Below are positions 14,150 to 24,387 of a DNA stretch of 38,928 nucleotides, in pieces. Under the pieces are notes generated by a model. That model had not been told where the DNA came from, did no database searches, and saw nothing but the letters and a program-made list of their open reading frames with translations. The position numbers were made by a program, and so were the translations under genes. The stretch's first letter is position 1. The number at the start of each line of letters is the position of its first letter. This stretch comes from HGM13233 sp900762805 (GTDB lineage: Bacteria > Bacillota > Clostridia > Oscillospirales > Ruminococcaceae): NCBI GenBank assembly GCA_937993755.1, contig CALKMA010000014.1, forward strand, positions 1 to 38,928, given 5' to 3'.

Positions 14150-15457
14150 ATGGAGAGCCTGCAGCAATGCATAGATGCCGTCAAGGATTACTGCCGCGAG
14201 CATCTGGTCGAAACGACCTACAACATCTTTATCAAGGACATCCGGGCCAAATCGATGACCGGCACAACCGCTATTCTGGAGGTTCCCAGCAGCTTCCAGA
14301 AAACCATGATCGACGAGCGCTATCTCAAGCTGCTCGGCGAAGCCTTTGAGGCCGTGCTGGGCTTTCCGCTCGACATTACGGTGACCGTGCGTGAATCGGT
14401 TCCCGAAAAGGAGGACGATCTGATCGGCCGCCCCGCGAGCGACGAATACTACACCTTTGAAAACTTTGTAGTCGGCCCCAACAACAGCTATGCTCACGCC
14501 ATGGCCAAGGCCGTAACGGAGGACCCCGGCCGCAGCTACAACCCGCTGTTCATCTACGGCAACTCCGGCCTCGGCAAGACCCACCTGCTGCGCGCCATCA
14601 AGAACGGCATCGCGGCGGCCCATCCCGACTGGCACATCATCTATGTAGGGGCCGAGCAATTCACCAACGATCTCATCACAGCCATCAAGGACAAAAACAC
14701 CGTCCGCTTCCACGAGCACTACCGCACGGCCGATGTGCTGCTGATGGACGATATCCAGTTTGTCGGCGGCAAGACCTCGACGGAGGAGGAGCTGTTCCAC
14801 ACCTTCAATGTGCTGCATGACGCCAACAAGCAGATCGTCTTTACGTCCGACCGACCGCCCAAGGAGATAAAATCGCTCGCTGAGCGCCTGCGCACCCGCT
14901 TTGAATGGGGCATTACGGCCGATATCCAGCCGCCCGATTATGAAACGCGCGTCGCCATCATCACCAGCAAGGCCGAGGAAATGAATTTCCAGCTCCCGCC
15001 CGACGTCGTCGATTATCTGGCCGCCAACATCAAGAACAATATCCGGCAGCTGGAGGGCGCCGTCAAGAAGATCAGCGCCCACTGCACCTATGACACCATC
15101 CGCCAGCCGACTATTAAAATCGCCGAGACGGCCATCAAGGATATCATGAGCGAGGAACAGCCGCTGCCTATCAAGGTGGACCGCATTATCAGCGAGGTCA
15201 GCCGCACCTTTGACGTCTCGATCGAGGATATCCGATCCTCCAAGCAGGACGCCAACATCAGCCAGGCGCGGCAGGTGGCCATGTACGTCATCCGCGACGT
15301 CACCGGCATGACCATGAAAAAGATAGGCGAGGAATTCAACGGCCGCAACTACGCCACCGTCGTCTACGGCATCAAGGTCATCAGCAATGCCATCCGAACG
15401 GACAGCACACTGCGCACCGCCATCGAGGATATTGAAAAAAACTGCCAGTCGCTTTAA
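14150..15457 (+). CDS. dnaA: Chromosomal replication initiator DnaA with divergent DNA-recognition residues
   Basis: DnaA is the AAA+ ATPase that binds and melts the origin. The 435-residue protein has domain I (about 1-80), a very short linker, and the AAA+ core with Walker A GNSGLGKTHLL (137-147) and Walker B LLMDDIQFVGG (197-207). The sensor region GITADIQPPDYETRVAI follows (254-270), then domain IV (about 340-435). Domain IV keeps the ARQVAMYV helix and KIGEEF, but the recognition loop reads GRNYATVVYG where E. coli and B. subtilis have GRDHTTV. The residues equivalent to E. coli R399, D433, H434 and T435 are Q366, N400, Y401 and A402. ATG 14150 has AAGGAGAGG just upstream, and MESLQQ is a normal family start; the open frame to 14066 is leader. 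Confidence 0.97.
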   Translation: MESLQQCIDAVKDYCREHLVETTYNIFIKDIRAKSMTGTTAILEVPSSFQKTMIDERYLKLLGEAFEAVLGFPLDITVTVRESVPEKEDDLIGRPASDEYYTFENFVVGPNNSYAHAMAKAVTEDPGRSYNPLFIYGNSGLGKTHLLRAIKNGIAAAHPDWHIIYVGAEQFTNDLITAIKDKNTVRFHEHYRTADVLLMDDIQFVGGKTSTEEELFHTFNVLHDANKQIVFTSDRPPKEIKSLAERLRTRFEWGITADIQPPDYETRVAIITSKAEEMNFQLPPDVVDYLAANIKNNIRQLEGAVKKISAHCTYDTIRQPTIKIAETAIKDIMSEEQPLPIKVDRIISEVSRTFDVSIEDIRSSKQDANISQARQVAMYVIRDVTGMTMKKIGEEFNGRNYATVVYGIKVISNAIRTDSTLRTAIEDIEKNCQSL

Positions 15458-15667
15458 CATTTTTTTCAACTTCAACAACCAAAAGCTCAACAGCTTCAAC
15501 CCATGACCGGCCAACGCGCCGCCGGGCCGCTTTTTTCAACAGAAGCCTGTCCCGTCCGGCCGCTCTCCTTTCCTTTACAGCAAACGAAAAACCGCTGCTC
15601 TTCCATATTTTCAACGCCAATACTAAGACTACTAACTTTAATATTTTATTTCTGCGAGGCTATTTCC
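15458..15667 (+). other. Candidate replication origin (oriC) between dnaA and dnaN
   Basis: This gap contains TTTTCAAC at 15463-15470, 15533-15540 and 15608-15615, plus shorter TTCAAC copies at 15471-15476 and 15495-15500 and a TCAAC at 15487-15491. The last 8-mer is followed by GCC and then a triplet-like stretch (AATACTAAGACTACTAAC, ending 15635) and AT-rich TTTAATATTTTATTT. That order, box then short GC spacer then trio repeats then AT-rich DNA, matches the basal unwinding module known from B. subtilis, also located after dnaA. No TTATCCACA-type box is visible. The origin assignment is inference from context. Confidence 0.6.
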
Positions 15668-16762
15668 ATGAAAATCTCTTTTGACCGCAATACGCTGATG
15701 GAGGCTCTGTCCGGTGTGTCAAGAGCCGTTGCCGCCCGTTCGACCGTCCCGGCTGTCGAGGGCATCCTCTGCCGGGCTGACGACAGCGGCGTCTCACTGG
15801 CCGGCTATGATTTTGAGCTGGCTATCACCACCAAAATCGAGGCCGAAGTCCGTCAGGGCGGCGCCTTCGTTCTCAACGCCCGTCTGCTGTGCGATTTCGT
15901 GCGCAAGGCTGACAGCGACATCGTTCTGCTGACGGTAGAGGACAGCCTCGCTGCCACCATCAAATGCGGGCAGAGTGAAATGGCCTTTTCGGCCATGCCG
16001 GCCGCCGATTTCCCGGAGCTTCCGTCCCCCTCGGTCGATACCTCGCTCACCGTCAGCTGCGGGGAATTGAAAAATATGATAGAAAAGACGCTTTATGCCG
16101 TTTCCCAGAACGAGCAGAAGCCGATTTATACAGGAAGTAAATTTTTCATAGAAAACAACACCATTACGGTCGTGTCGGTCGATGGAAACCGCCTGGCGCT
16201 CTGCCGGCGTCCCATCATCAGCGACGTTGATAAGAGCTTCGTGGTGCCCGGCCGCACGCTGTCCGAGCTGGCCAAGCTGCTCGGCGAGGAGGACGGCGAG
16301 GTCTTTATCAACACGGCTTTGCGCTATGCCGTGTTCTATCTGCCCAAGTATACCGTCACGACCCGCCTGCTTGAGGGCGAATTCATGGATTACAAGCGCT
16401 CGATCCCGGCTGAGACCAAGACGACGGCCCGCTTCAAGGTCAGGGATCTCATGACGGCTGTTGACCGCGCCTCTCTCATCATTACCGAGCGGCTCAAGGG
16501 CTCGATCATCCTCAATTTTGTTGACGGCAAAACCATCGTGACCTGCAACACCGCCATCGGCCGTGTTTATGATGAAATACCGACCGATATAAAGGGCGAA
16601 TCAATCAAGATCGGCTTCAACAACCGCTATCTCACCGACGCGCTGCGCAACAGCGGCTGCGACGAGCTGGTCTTTGAGCTGGTTTCGCCGGTGTCCCCCG
16701 TGAAGGTTCATCCCGTGGCAGGCGACGATTTCCTTTATCTTCTGCTGCCGGTCAGGATATGA
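15668..16762 (+). CDS. dnaN: DNA polymerase III beta sliding clamp
   Basis: DnaN forms the ring-shaped processivity clamp. The 364-residue product begins MKISFDRNTLMEALSGVSRAV, has the three-fold repeated clamp fold with AMPAADFPELP near residue 115, and ends in HPVAGDDFLYLLLPVRI where relatives have MPMR-like endings. ATG 15668 with GAGG eight bases upstream matches the family start; the open frame to 15503 covers the candidate origin and is not coding. It abuts the next gene with no gap. Confidence 0.96.
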   Translation: MKISFDRNTLMEALSGVSRAVAARSTVPAVEGILCRADDSGVSLAGYDFELAITTKIEAEVRQGGAFVLNARLLCDFVRKADSDIVLLTVEDSLAATIKCGQSEMAFSAMPAADFPELPSPSVDTSLTVSCGELKNMIEKTLYAVSQNEQKPIYTGSKFFIENNTITVVSVDGNRLALCRRPIISDVDKSFVVPGRTLSELAKLLGEEDGEVFINTALRYAVFYLPKYTVTTRLLEGEFMDYKRSIPAETKTTARFKVRDLMTAVDRASLIITERLKGSIILNFVDGKTIVTCNTAIGRVYDEIPTDIKGESIKIGFNNRYLTDALRNSGCDELVFELVSPVSPVKVHPVAGDDFLYLLLPVRI

Positions 16763-16975
16763 ATGATGAAGGCTGTGACCGTTAAGACCGAGACCATCCC
16801 GCTCCAGGCGCTGCTTAAATGGTGCGGCGCCGCCGAAACGGGCGGAGAGGCAAAGATTTTTATTCAGGAGGGCCGCGTCACCGTCAACGGGGAAGTGTGT
16901 CTGATGCGGGGCAAAAAGCTCCATGAGGGCGATATCGTCGGCTTTGAGGGCCAAGAATTTCGCATCGTTCGGTGA
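16763..16975 (+). CDS. S4-domain RNA-binding protein (YaaA type)
   Basis: The 70-residue protein carries one S4 domain with GGEAKIFIQEGRVTVNGEVCLMRGKKLHEGDIV, the RNA-binding fold found in small proteins encoded between dnaN and recF in Firmicutes. In B. subtilis the gene at this position is yaaA (rlbA). ATG codons at 16763 and 16766 directly follow the dnaN stop; either could be used. The stop codon overlaps the GTG start of recF (GTGA). Confidence 0.92.
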   Translation: MMKAVTVKTETIPLQALLKWCGAAETGGEAKIFIQEGRVTVNGEVCLMRGKKLHEGDIVGFEGQEFRIVR

Positions 16976-18057
16976 GGCTGCGCTGGCTTTCGGTGCGCGA
17001 TTACCGCAACATCGCGCACCTTGAACTGACGCTCGACGAGGGTGTCAATGTGGTCAGCGGCGGAAACGCCGAGGGAAAAACCAATTTTCTTGAGAGCATT
17101 TGGATGCTGACGGGCGCCAAAAGCTTCCGCACCGCGCACGATGCCGAGCTGATCCGGCGCGGACAGACCTGCGCGCGGCTCGACGCCGTCTTTTACGCCG
17201 AGCAGCGCGAAAAGAAGCTGTCGCTGGAGATAGACGCCGAGGGACGGCGCATCAGTCTCGGCGGGGCGCCCTTTAAAAGAGCGGCCGCCTTTGCCGGCTG
17301 CTTCTGCTGTGTCTGCTTTTCGCCGGATGACCTGTTTCTGGTGTCTGGCGCACCGGCCGAGCGCCGGCGCTTTCTCGACACGGCGCTCTGTCAGATCTAT
17401 CCGAGCTATTTGCAGAATATCCGGCGGCTGGCGCGGCAGGTGGCGCAGAAAAACGCGCTGCTCAAAAACGCTGCGTATGTCGGCGCGGCGCTTGACCTCA
17501 TCGAGAGCTTTGATGAGGAAATAGCCGCTTTGACGGCGGCCGTTACATCGGTTCGCAGCCGCTACACGGCGCAGCTTCAGGAAAAGGCGCGCCGCTATTA
17601 TGAGACGCTTTCGGGCGGGCTTGAGCAGGCCGATTTCCGGTACGGCTCGACCGTCTTTTCTGATGACGATTATTCGCCGCAGGCGGCGCTGGCCGCCCTT
17701 GCCGCCGCCCGCGGCGACGATATGCGCGCCGGCTTTTCCACCATCGGCTGCCACCGCGACGAGCTGGAGATCCGACTGTGCGGGGAAAACGGCCGCTGCT
17801 ACAGCTCGCAGGGGCAAAAGCGAAGCCTGGTGCTGGCCATGAAGCTGGCCGAGGCCGATATTTTCGAAAGCATCGTTGGCGAAAAGCCGGTGCTGCTGCT
17901 CGACGATGTGCTGTCCGAGCTGGACGAAAACCGCCAGACATTTCTGATAGACTGCCTCGGCGGCAGTCAGGCCGTCATAACCGGGTGCGATGAAACGGCC
18001 ATCCAATCGCGCATCCGCGCGCGCATCTTCCGCATCAAAGGAGGGCGCCTGCCATGA
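16972..18057 (+). CDS. recF: DNA replication and repair protein RecF
   Basis: RecF is an SMC-like ATPase that helps load RecA at gapped DNA. The 361 residues show an N-terminal LSVRDYRNIAHLEL, Walker A GGNAEGKTNFLE (about 31-42), the ABC-type signature SSQGQKRSLVLAMKLAE near 285, and Walker B/D-box VLLLDDVLSELDENR near 305-320. GTG 16972 overlaps the S4 gene stop by 4 bases, and the recF stop overlaps the remB ATG by 4, so the three genes are translationally coupled. Confidence 0.96.
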   Translation: MRLRWLSVRDYRNIAHLELTLDEGVNVVSGGNAEGKTNFLESIWMLTGAKSFRTAHDAELIRRGQTCARLDAVFYAEQREKKLSLEIDAEGRRISLGGAPFKRAAAFAGCFCCVCFSPDDLFLVSGAPAERRRFLDTALCQIYPSYLQNIRRLARQVAQKNALLKNAAYVGAALDLIESFDEEIAALTAAVTSVRSRYTAQLQEKARRYYETLSGGLEQADFRYGSTVFSDDDYSPQAALAALAAARGDDMRAGFSTIGCHRDELEIRLCGENGRCYSSQGQKRSLVLAMKLAEADIFESIVGEKPVLLLDDVLSELDENRQTFLIDCLGGSQAVITGCDETAIQSRIRARIFRIKGGRLP

Positions 18058-18341
18058 GGTATGTCAGCCTTGGGGAGAATGACACGGTCTTTACCGACGG
18101 GCTGATCGGCCTTTTCGATATCGATAATACCACCGTTTCCCCGATAACAAGGGATTTTCTTAAAAAAGCCGAGGCCAAAGGCTGTCTGCGGTCCGATCCG
18201 GGCGTGCTGCCGCGCTCCTTTGCCGTCTATGCCGGCAAAAACGGAAAGAGGGCTGTCTATCTGTCGGCCATCAATACGGCGACACTCAAAAAACGCATCT
18301 TGCAAAACACAGATCAAGTCAGGGAGAAGTATGGAAAATAA
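18054..18341 (+). CDS. remB: RemB/YaaB-like DUF370 regulator
   Basis: The 95-residue protein resembles RemA/RemB (DUF370), small DNA-binding regulators first linked to biofilm matrix genes in B. subtilis, where remB (yaaB) also lies between recF and gyrB. It begins MRYVSLGENDTVFTDGLIGLFDID and contains KRAVYLSAINTATLKKRI near residues 66-83. It overlaps recF by 4 bases and gyrB by 11. Regulatory targets cannot be judged from this window. Confidence 0.88.
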   Translation: MRYVSLGENDTVFTDGLIGLFDIDNTTVSPITRDFLKKAEAKGCLRSDPGVLPRSFAVYAGKNGKRAVYLSAINTATLKKRILQNTDQVREKYGK

Positions 18342-20244
18342 TCAGCAGAACAATTACGGCGCCGATCAGATCCAGGTCCTTGAGGGGCTGGAGGCCGTCA
18401 GAAAAAGACCGGGTATGTATATCGGCTCGACCGGTCCCCGCGGGCTGCATCATCTGGTCTATGAGATCGTTGACAATTCTATCGACGAGGCGCTTGCCGG
18501 CTACTGCGACGAGATCGTCGTTACGCTGAAAAAGGGCGAGATCGTCGAGGTGATCGACAACGGCCGCGGCATCCCCGTCGGCACCGAGCATAAAACGGGA
18601 AAGTCGGCGCTGACCGTCGTCTTTACCGTGCTGCACGCCGGCGGCAAGTTCGGCGCCGGCGGCTACCAGTATTCAGGCGGCCTGCACGGTGTCGGCGCTT
18701 CGGTCGTCAACGCGCTGTCCGAATGGCTCGATGTCACTGTCAGCCGCGAGGGCCGGCAGTATCATCAGCACTTTGAGCGCGGCGTGCAGACCGGCGACGT
18801 CGAAATGGTCGGAGAAACCGACCGTCACGGCACCGTCATTACGTTCAAGCCTGACCCTGAGATCTTTGAAGAAACCGTCTTTGATTATGAGACGCTGGAA
18901 AATCGTCTGCGCGAGCAGGCCTTTCTCAACGCCGGCCTTCGCATCGTGCTGGTCGATGAGCGGGGAGAGGAGACGACCACCGAGTCCATGCACTATGCCG
19001 GCGGTATCCGGTCGTTTGTTGAGCATCTCAACAGGCGGCGCGCCGCCGAGGTGATGCCGAAGGACGTCATCTATTTCCGCACCGAGGAGGACGGCAAGGT
19101 CGCCGAGGTAGCCCTGCAGTACAATGACAGCTTCAATGAGCTGATCATATCCTTCGCCAACAATATCCATACCGTTGACGGCGGCACCCATGAGGAGGGC
19201 TTTAAGGTGGCCATTACCCGCGCCTTCAACGATTACGGCCGCAAGCACAATCTTATCAAGGAGAGCGACAAGAACCTTTCGGGCGACGATGTCCGCGAGG
19301 GGCTGACGGCCATCATCAGCGTCAAGCTGCAGGAGGCGCAGTTTGAGGGGCAGACAAAGGGCAAGCTCGGCAGCACCGAGATGCGCACCATCGTCAGCAA
19401 CATGGTGTACGGCAAGCTGACCGATTACTTTGAGGAAAATCCCGCCGTTACACGCCAGATCTTTGATAAGGCGCTGGGGGCGCAGCGCGCCCGCGAGGCC
19501 GCCCGCCGCGCTCGTGAATCGGCCCGCCGCAAAACGGCGCTCGAAACGGCCTCGCTGCCCGGCAAGCTGTCCGACTGCACCGACCGCAACGCCGAATTCA
19601 CCGAAATCTATATTGTCGAGGGCGACAGCGCCGGCGGCTCGGCCAAGGACGGCCGCGACCGCCGCTTCCAGGCCATCCTGCCGCTCTGGGGCAAGATGAT
19701 CAATGTCGAAAAGGTCACGCGCGACCGCGTCTTTACCAATGAGAAGCTGACGCCCGTCGTCATCGCGCTGGGCTGCGGGATCGGAGAGGACATCGACCTG
19801 AGCAAGCTGCGCTACAACAAGGTGATCATCATGGCCGATGCCGATGTCGATGGCAGCCATATCCGCACACTGCTCATGACCTTCTTCTTCCGTTATATGC
19901 GGCCGCTGGTCGATCGCGGGCATATCTATCTGGCGCAGCCGCCGCTCTTTAAGCTGGTCAAGGGCAAGGAGATCCGCTTTGCCTACTCCGATAAGGAGCG
20001 CGACCAGTATATGAAAGAGCTGCCGGGCGCCGCCATCAACCGATATAAAGGTCTGGGTGAGATGGACCCCCACGAGTTGTGGGAGACGACCATGGATCCC
20101 GACAACCGCATCCTCAAGCAGGTCACGGTGGAGGATGCCGCCAAGGCTGACGAGGCGTTTACCATCCTGATGGGCGATAAGGTCGCGCCGCGCCGTGAAT
20201 TTATCGAGCGCAACGCCCGCTATGTGAAAAATCTTGACATTTAA
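18331..20244 (+). CDS. gyrB: DNA gyrase subunit B
   Basis: GyrB is the ATPase subunit of gyrase, which introduces negative supercoils. The 637-residue product begins with the ATP-binding GHKL domain (LEAVRKRPGMYIGST, VIDNGRGIPV). The transducer domain follows, then the TOPRIM domain with EGDSAGGSAKDGRDRRFQ and DADVDGSHIRTLL, and it ends GDKVAPRREFIERNA. In the quinolone-related segment the family's basic residue in LPL-R/K-GK is replaced by Trp (LPLWGKM). ATG 18331 has AGGGAGA upstream and lies inside the remB 3' end; the open frame to 18220 is the remB shadow. Confidence 0.97.
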   Translation: MENNQQNNYGADQIQVLEGLEAVRKRPGMYIGSTGPRGLHHLVYEIVDNSIDEALAGYCDEIVVTLKKGEIVEVIDNGRGIPVGTEHKTGKSALTVVFTVLHAGGKFGAGGYQYSGGLHGVGASVVNALSEWLDVTVSREGRQYHQHFERGVQTGDVEMVGETDRHGTVITFKPDPEIFEETVFDYETLENRLREQAFLNAGLRIVLVDERGEETTTESMHYAGGIRSFVEHLNRRRAAEVMPKDVIYFRTEEDGKVAEVALQYNDSFNELIISFANNIHTVDGGTHEEGFKVAITRAFNDYGRKHNLIKESDKNLSGDDVREGLTAIISVKLQEAQFEGQTKGKLGSTEMRTIVSNMVYGKLTDYFEENPAVTRQIFDKALGAQRAREAARRARESARRKTALETASLPGKLSDCTDRNAEFTEIYIVEGDSAGGSAKDGRDRRFQAILPLWGKMINVEKVTRDRVFTNEKLTPVVIALGCGIGEDIDLSKLRYNKVIIMADADVDGSHIRTLLMTFFFRYMRPLVDRGHIYLAQPPLFKLVKGKEIRFAYSDKERDQYMKELPGAAINRYKGLGEMDPHELWETTMDPDNRILKQVTVEDAAKADEAFTILMGDKVAPRREFIERNARYVKNLDI

Positions 20245-20255
20245 GGGAACACGAT

Positions 20256-22919
<2,664 letters not shown>

Positions 22920-23018
22920 GCGGCCGCCCGCACGCGGGTGACGGCTTGCGGCAAGCTGTAAGAGCTACGCCGCCGCGCACCGATAAAGCCCCTCTTTTAC
23001 AAAGGGTTTCTTAATTTA

Positions 23019-23044
23019 CGCCCCGACGCGGCCGCGTCGGGGCG
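23019..23044. terminator. GC-rich palindrome downstream of gyrA, probable terminator
   Basis: A 26-base perfect palindrome (arms CGCCCCGACGCGG and its complement) lies 100 bases after gyrA and is followed by a weak TGTTTG tract. The rest of 22920-23240 has no supportable gene. Confidence 0.6.
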
Positions 23045-23347
23045 TGTTTGATACGCGGCTTTTTGCTGCCGGAGCATCGATCAGGGCATATGGACGCGCG
23101 GCTTTGCGGACCGAACGCATCAGGGGAGGCCGGCTTCTTTCGAGGAGTCAAGCTGCTGCATATTTCTTTCAATCGGCGTCTTTTGCGTTCAGAACACTCT
23201 AATCATGTATAATCAACAAAAAATATACTATTTGGATAGTTCATGCGTCCGGTGGTTTTTTGCCATCTGCCGCAGGATATCGGCGGCTTCTTCGCAGGAA
23301 AGGGGCAGAAGCATTGACGGGCAAGGCGATGGGGGACGACCCTCTGT

Positions 23348-23576
23348 TTATGATAATTTCTTTTCCGGCTGTCGAAAGGAAGGGCGTTCGTCTGTCCGCG
23401 GGCCCGTCAGCAGGGCCGTGCGGCCCTTCTGCAAATGCCGGAGCGTTGCTCTGCCGGAAGCGTCCCAAGTCGTAGGCCTTTTCTTCGGGGAGCTTCAGGT
23501 CGGGGAGGTAGTAGTCCCCGCAGAGCGTGTAGCTGATCCCTGTCCGCTCGTCTGTGATGTGCTGTTTCAGTTCCAT
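23348..23576 (-). pseudogene. tnpV: Truncated, frameshifted tnpV remnant
   Basis: The first 40 or so residues (MELKQHITDERTGISYTLCG, then DYYLPDLKLPEEKAYDLGRF) match the N-terminus of TnpV proteins, found in clostridial mobile elements and of unclear function. They resemble the intact copy at 32195-32575 (shared GDYYxPxLxLPxEK). After LGRF the homology continues in another frame as LRHLQKGRTALLTG, similar to the YLKENRKVLYTDLLT segment of the intact copy, and then runs into a stop at 23348. The gene is therefore frameshifted and lacks its C-terminal half. ATG 23576 retains a good GGGAGG site. It marks the left flank of the accessory island. Confidence 0.75.
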
Positions 23577-23671
23577 AAATAATTCCTCCCGTCAGATACA
23601 TTGTACCCGATAGGAGGGATGTGTGCGAATGTGTCAGGCAACCGCAGTTGCCGAATACGGCAAACGGGAAG

Positions 23672-24019
23672 TTACAAAAGAGATATCTCGATTCCGACTA
23701 CACCATATTGATTTTGCTTTTCTTTGGGATAATATATGTCCATATCATCAGGTGAGGCGGTTGTTATGTTATCCTCATTATACCCACATTTTAGCAACGG
23801 CAAATTATCATATAACTCTGCAAATGAAGAAAACACAAATAAATCTACGACTGTCACACGCAAGGTATCTTTTGAATCCTCTGTGTTTATAAACTTTATA
23901 GCATCTCCAACAGAAATTTGTTTTCTTTTTTCATCATTCAGACGTAATTCTATTGTTTTATTTCCAGCTTTTATTTCCAGCATCGGTGCAGGAGTTAAAT
24001 TCATAATGTGTTCTCTCAT
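23672..24019 (-). CDS. ASCH-domain protein
   Basis: The 115-residue protein fits the ASCH family, PUA-like beta-barrels proposed to bind RNA. It opens with MNLTPAPMLEIKAGNKTIELRLNDEKR (the K-x-x-E-x-R-L motif) and contains the central ISVGDAIKFIN and a terminal YYPKEKQNQYGVVGIEI. ATG 24019 has AAGGGG eight bases upstream; an internal ATG at 24004 is the alternative. It is AT-rich compared with the gyr genes and lies just outside the integrase end of the mobile element. No substrate can be proposed. Confidence 0.8.
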   Translation of the reverse strand: MREHIMNLTPAPMLEIKAGNKTIELRLNDEKRKQISVGDAIKFINTEDSKDTLRVTVVDLFVFSSFAELYDNLPLLKCGYNEDNITTASPDDMDIYYPKEKQNQYGVVGIEISLL

Positions 24020-24073
24020 TCAATAATCCCCTTGCAAATTCCGATTTCTCAGTTTCAAAAACTGGAAGTTATT

Positions 24074-24241
24074 TCATTCACCACGATTATCTATGTTGTA
24101 TACAATGCAGGCAATTCCCACAATCAAAGAAAACAGAATTGCTCCGCCCATTGCTTCATTCAAGGTAGCTCCAATAAAGAACCCTGTGATTGCAGCAATA
24201 GCCATAATAATGACACAAGCCACAGTTCTAAACTTTTTCAT
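24074..24241 (-). CDS. Small two-helix membrane protein (55 residues)
   Basis: The short frame encodes a Lys-rich start (MKKFRTVA) followed by two hydrophobic helices (about 7-24 and 32-48) and an IDNRGE tail. GGAGG lies 9 bases upstream of ATG 24241, supporting a real gene. I do not recognise the family. It reads in the same direction as the ASCH gene, 54 bases ahead of it, and both are AT-rich. Confidence 0.6.
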   Translation of the reverse strand: MKKFRTVACVIIMAIAAITGFFIGATLNEAMGGAILFSLIVGIACIVYNIDNRGE

Positions 24242-24257
24242 ATATAGTACCTCCGTT

Positions 24258-24380
24258 AAATTCTGATTTATCTATTTAATCCTCTGAAAACCATGTGTTT
24301 TCAAGGCTTTTCGCCAGTATAATTTTCAAACCTTATGTATTTTCCCTTGTTTTTTCCCTTATGAGTAAAAACAAGGGAAA
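24258..24380. repeat. Left end of the mobile element: three direct-repeat motifs also found at the right end
   Basis: Reading outward to inward: AAATTCTGATTTATC (24258-24272), TTTTCAAGGCTTTT (24298-24311), and a 24-base motif at 24342-24365 ending in TTTTTCCCTTATGAG. The last motif is flanked by perfect inverted arms TTTCCCTTGTTTTT (24341-24354) and AAAAACAAGGGAAA (24367-24380), like a tyrosine-recombinase core site. It sits 22 bases past the integrase stop codon. All three motifs recur in the same orientation at 32663-32846, in mirrored order. The inverted arms could also act as a terminator. Confidence 0.65.
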
Positions 24381-24387
24381 CTTTTTA

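Noticed and set aside
13910..15514. 534-codon frame antisense to dnaA
   Set aside because: Exactly mirrors dnaA codons; dnaA has clear domains and signals, the antisense frame has none.
24324..24380. Repeat-rich AT segment considered as a CRISPR fragment
   Set aside because: Only one inverted pair and one distant direct copy; no regularly spaced repeat-spacer units anywhere in the window.
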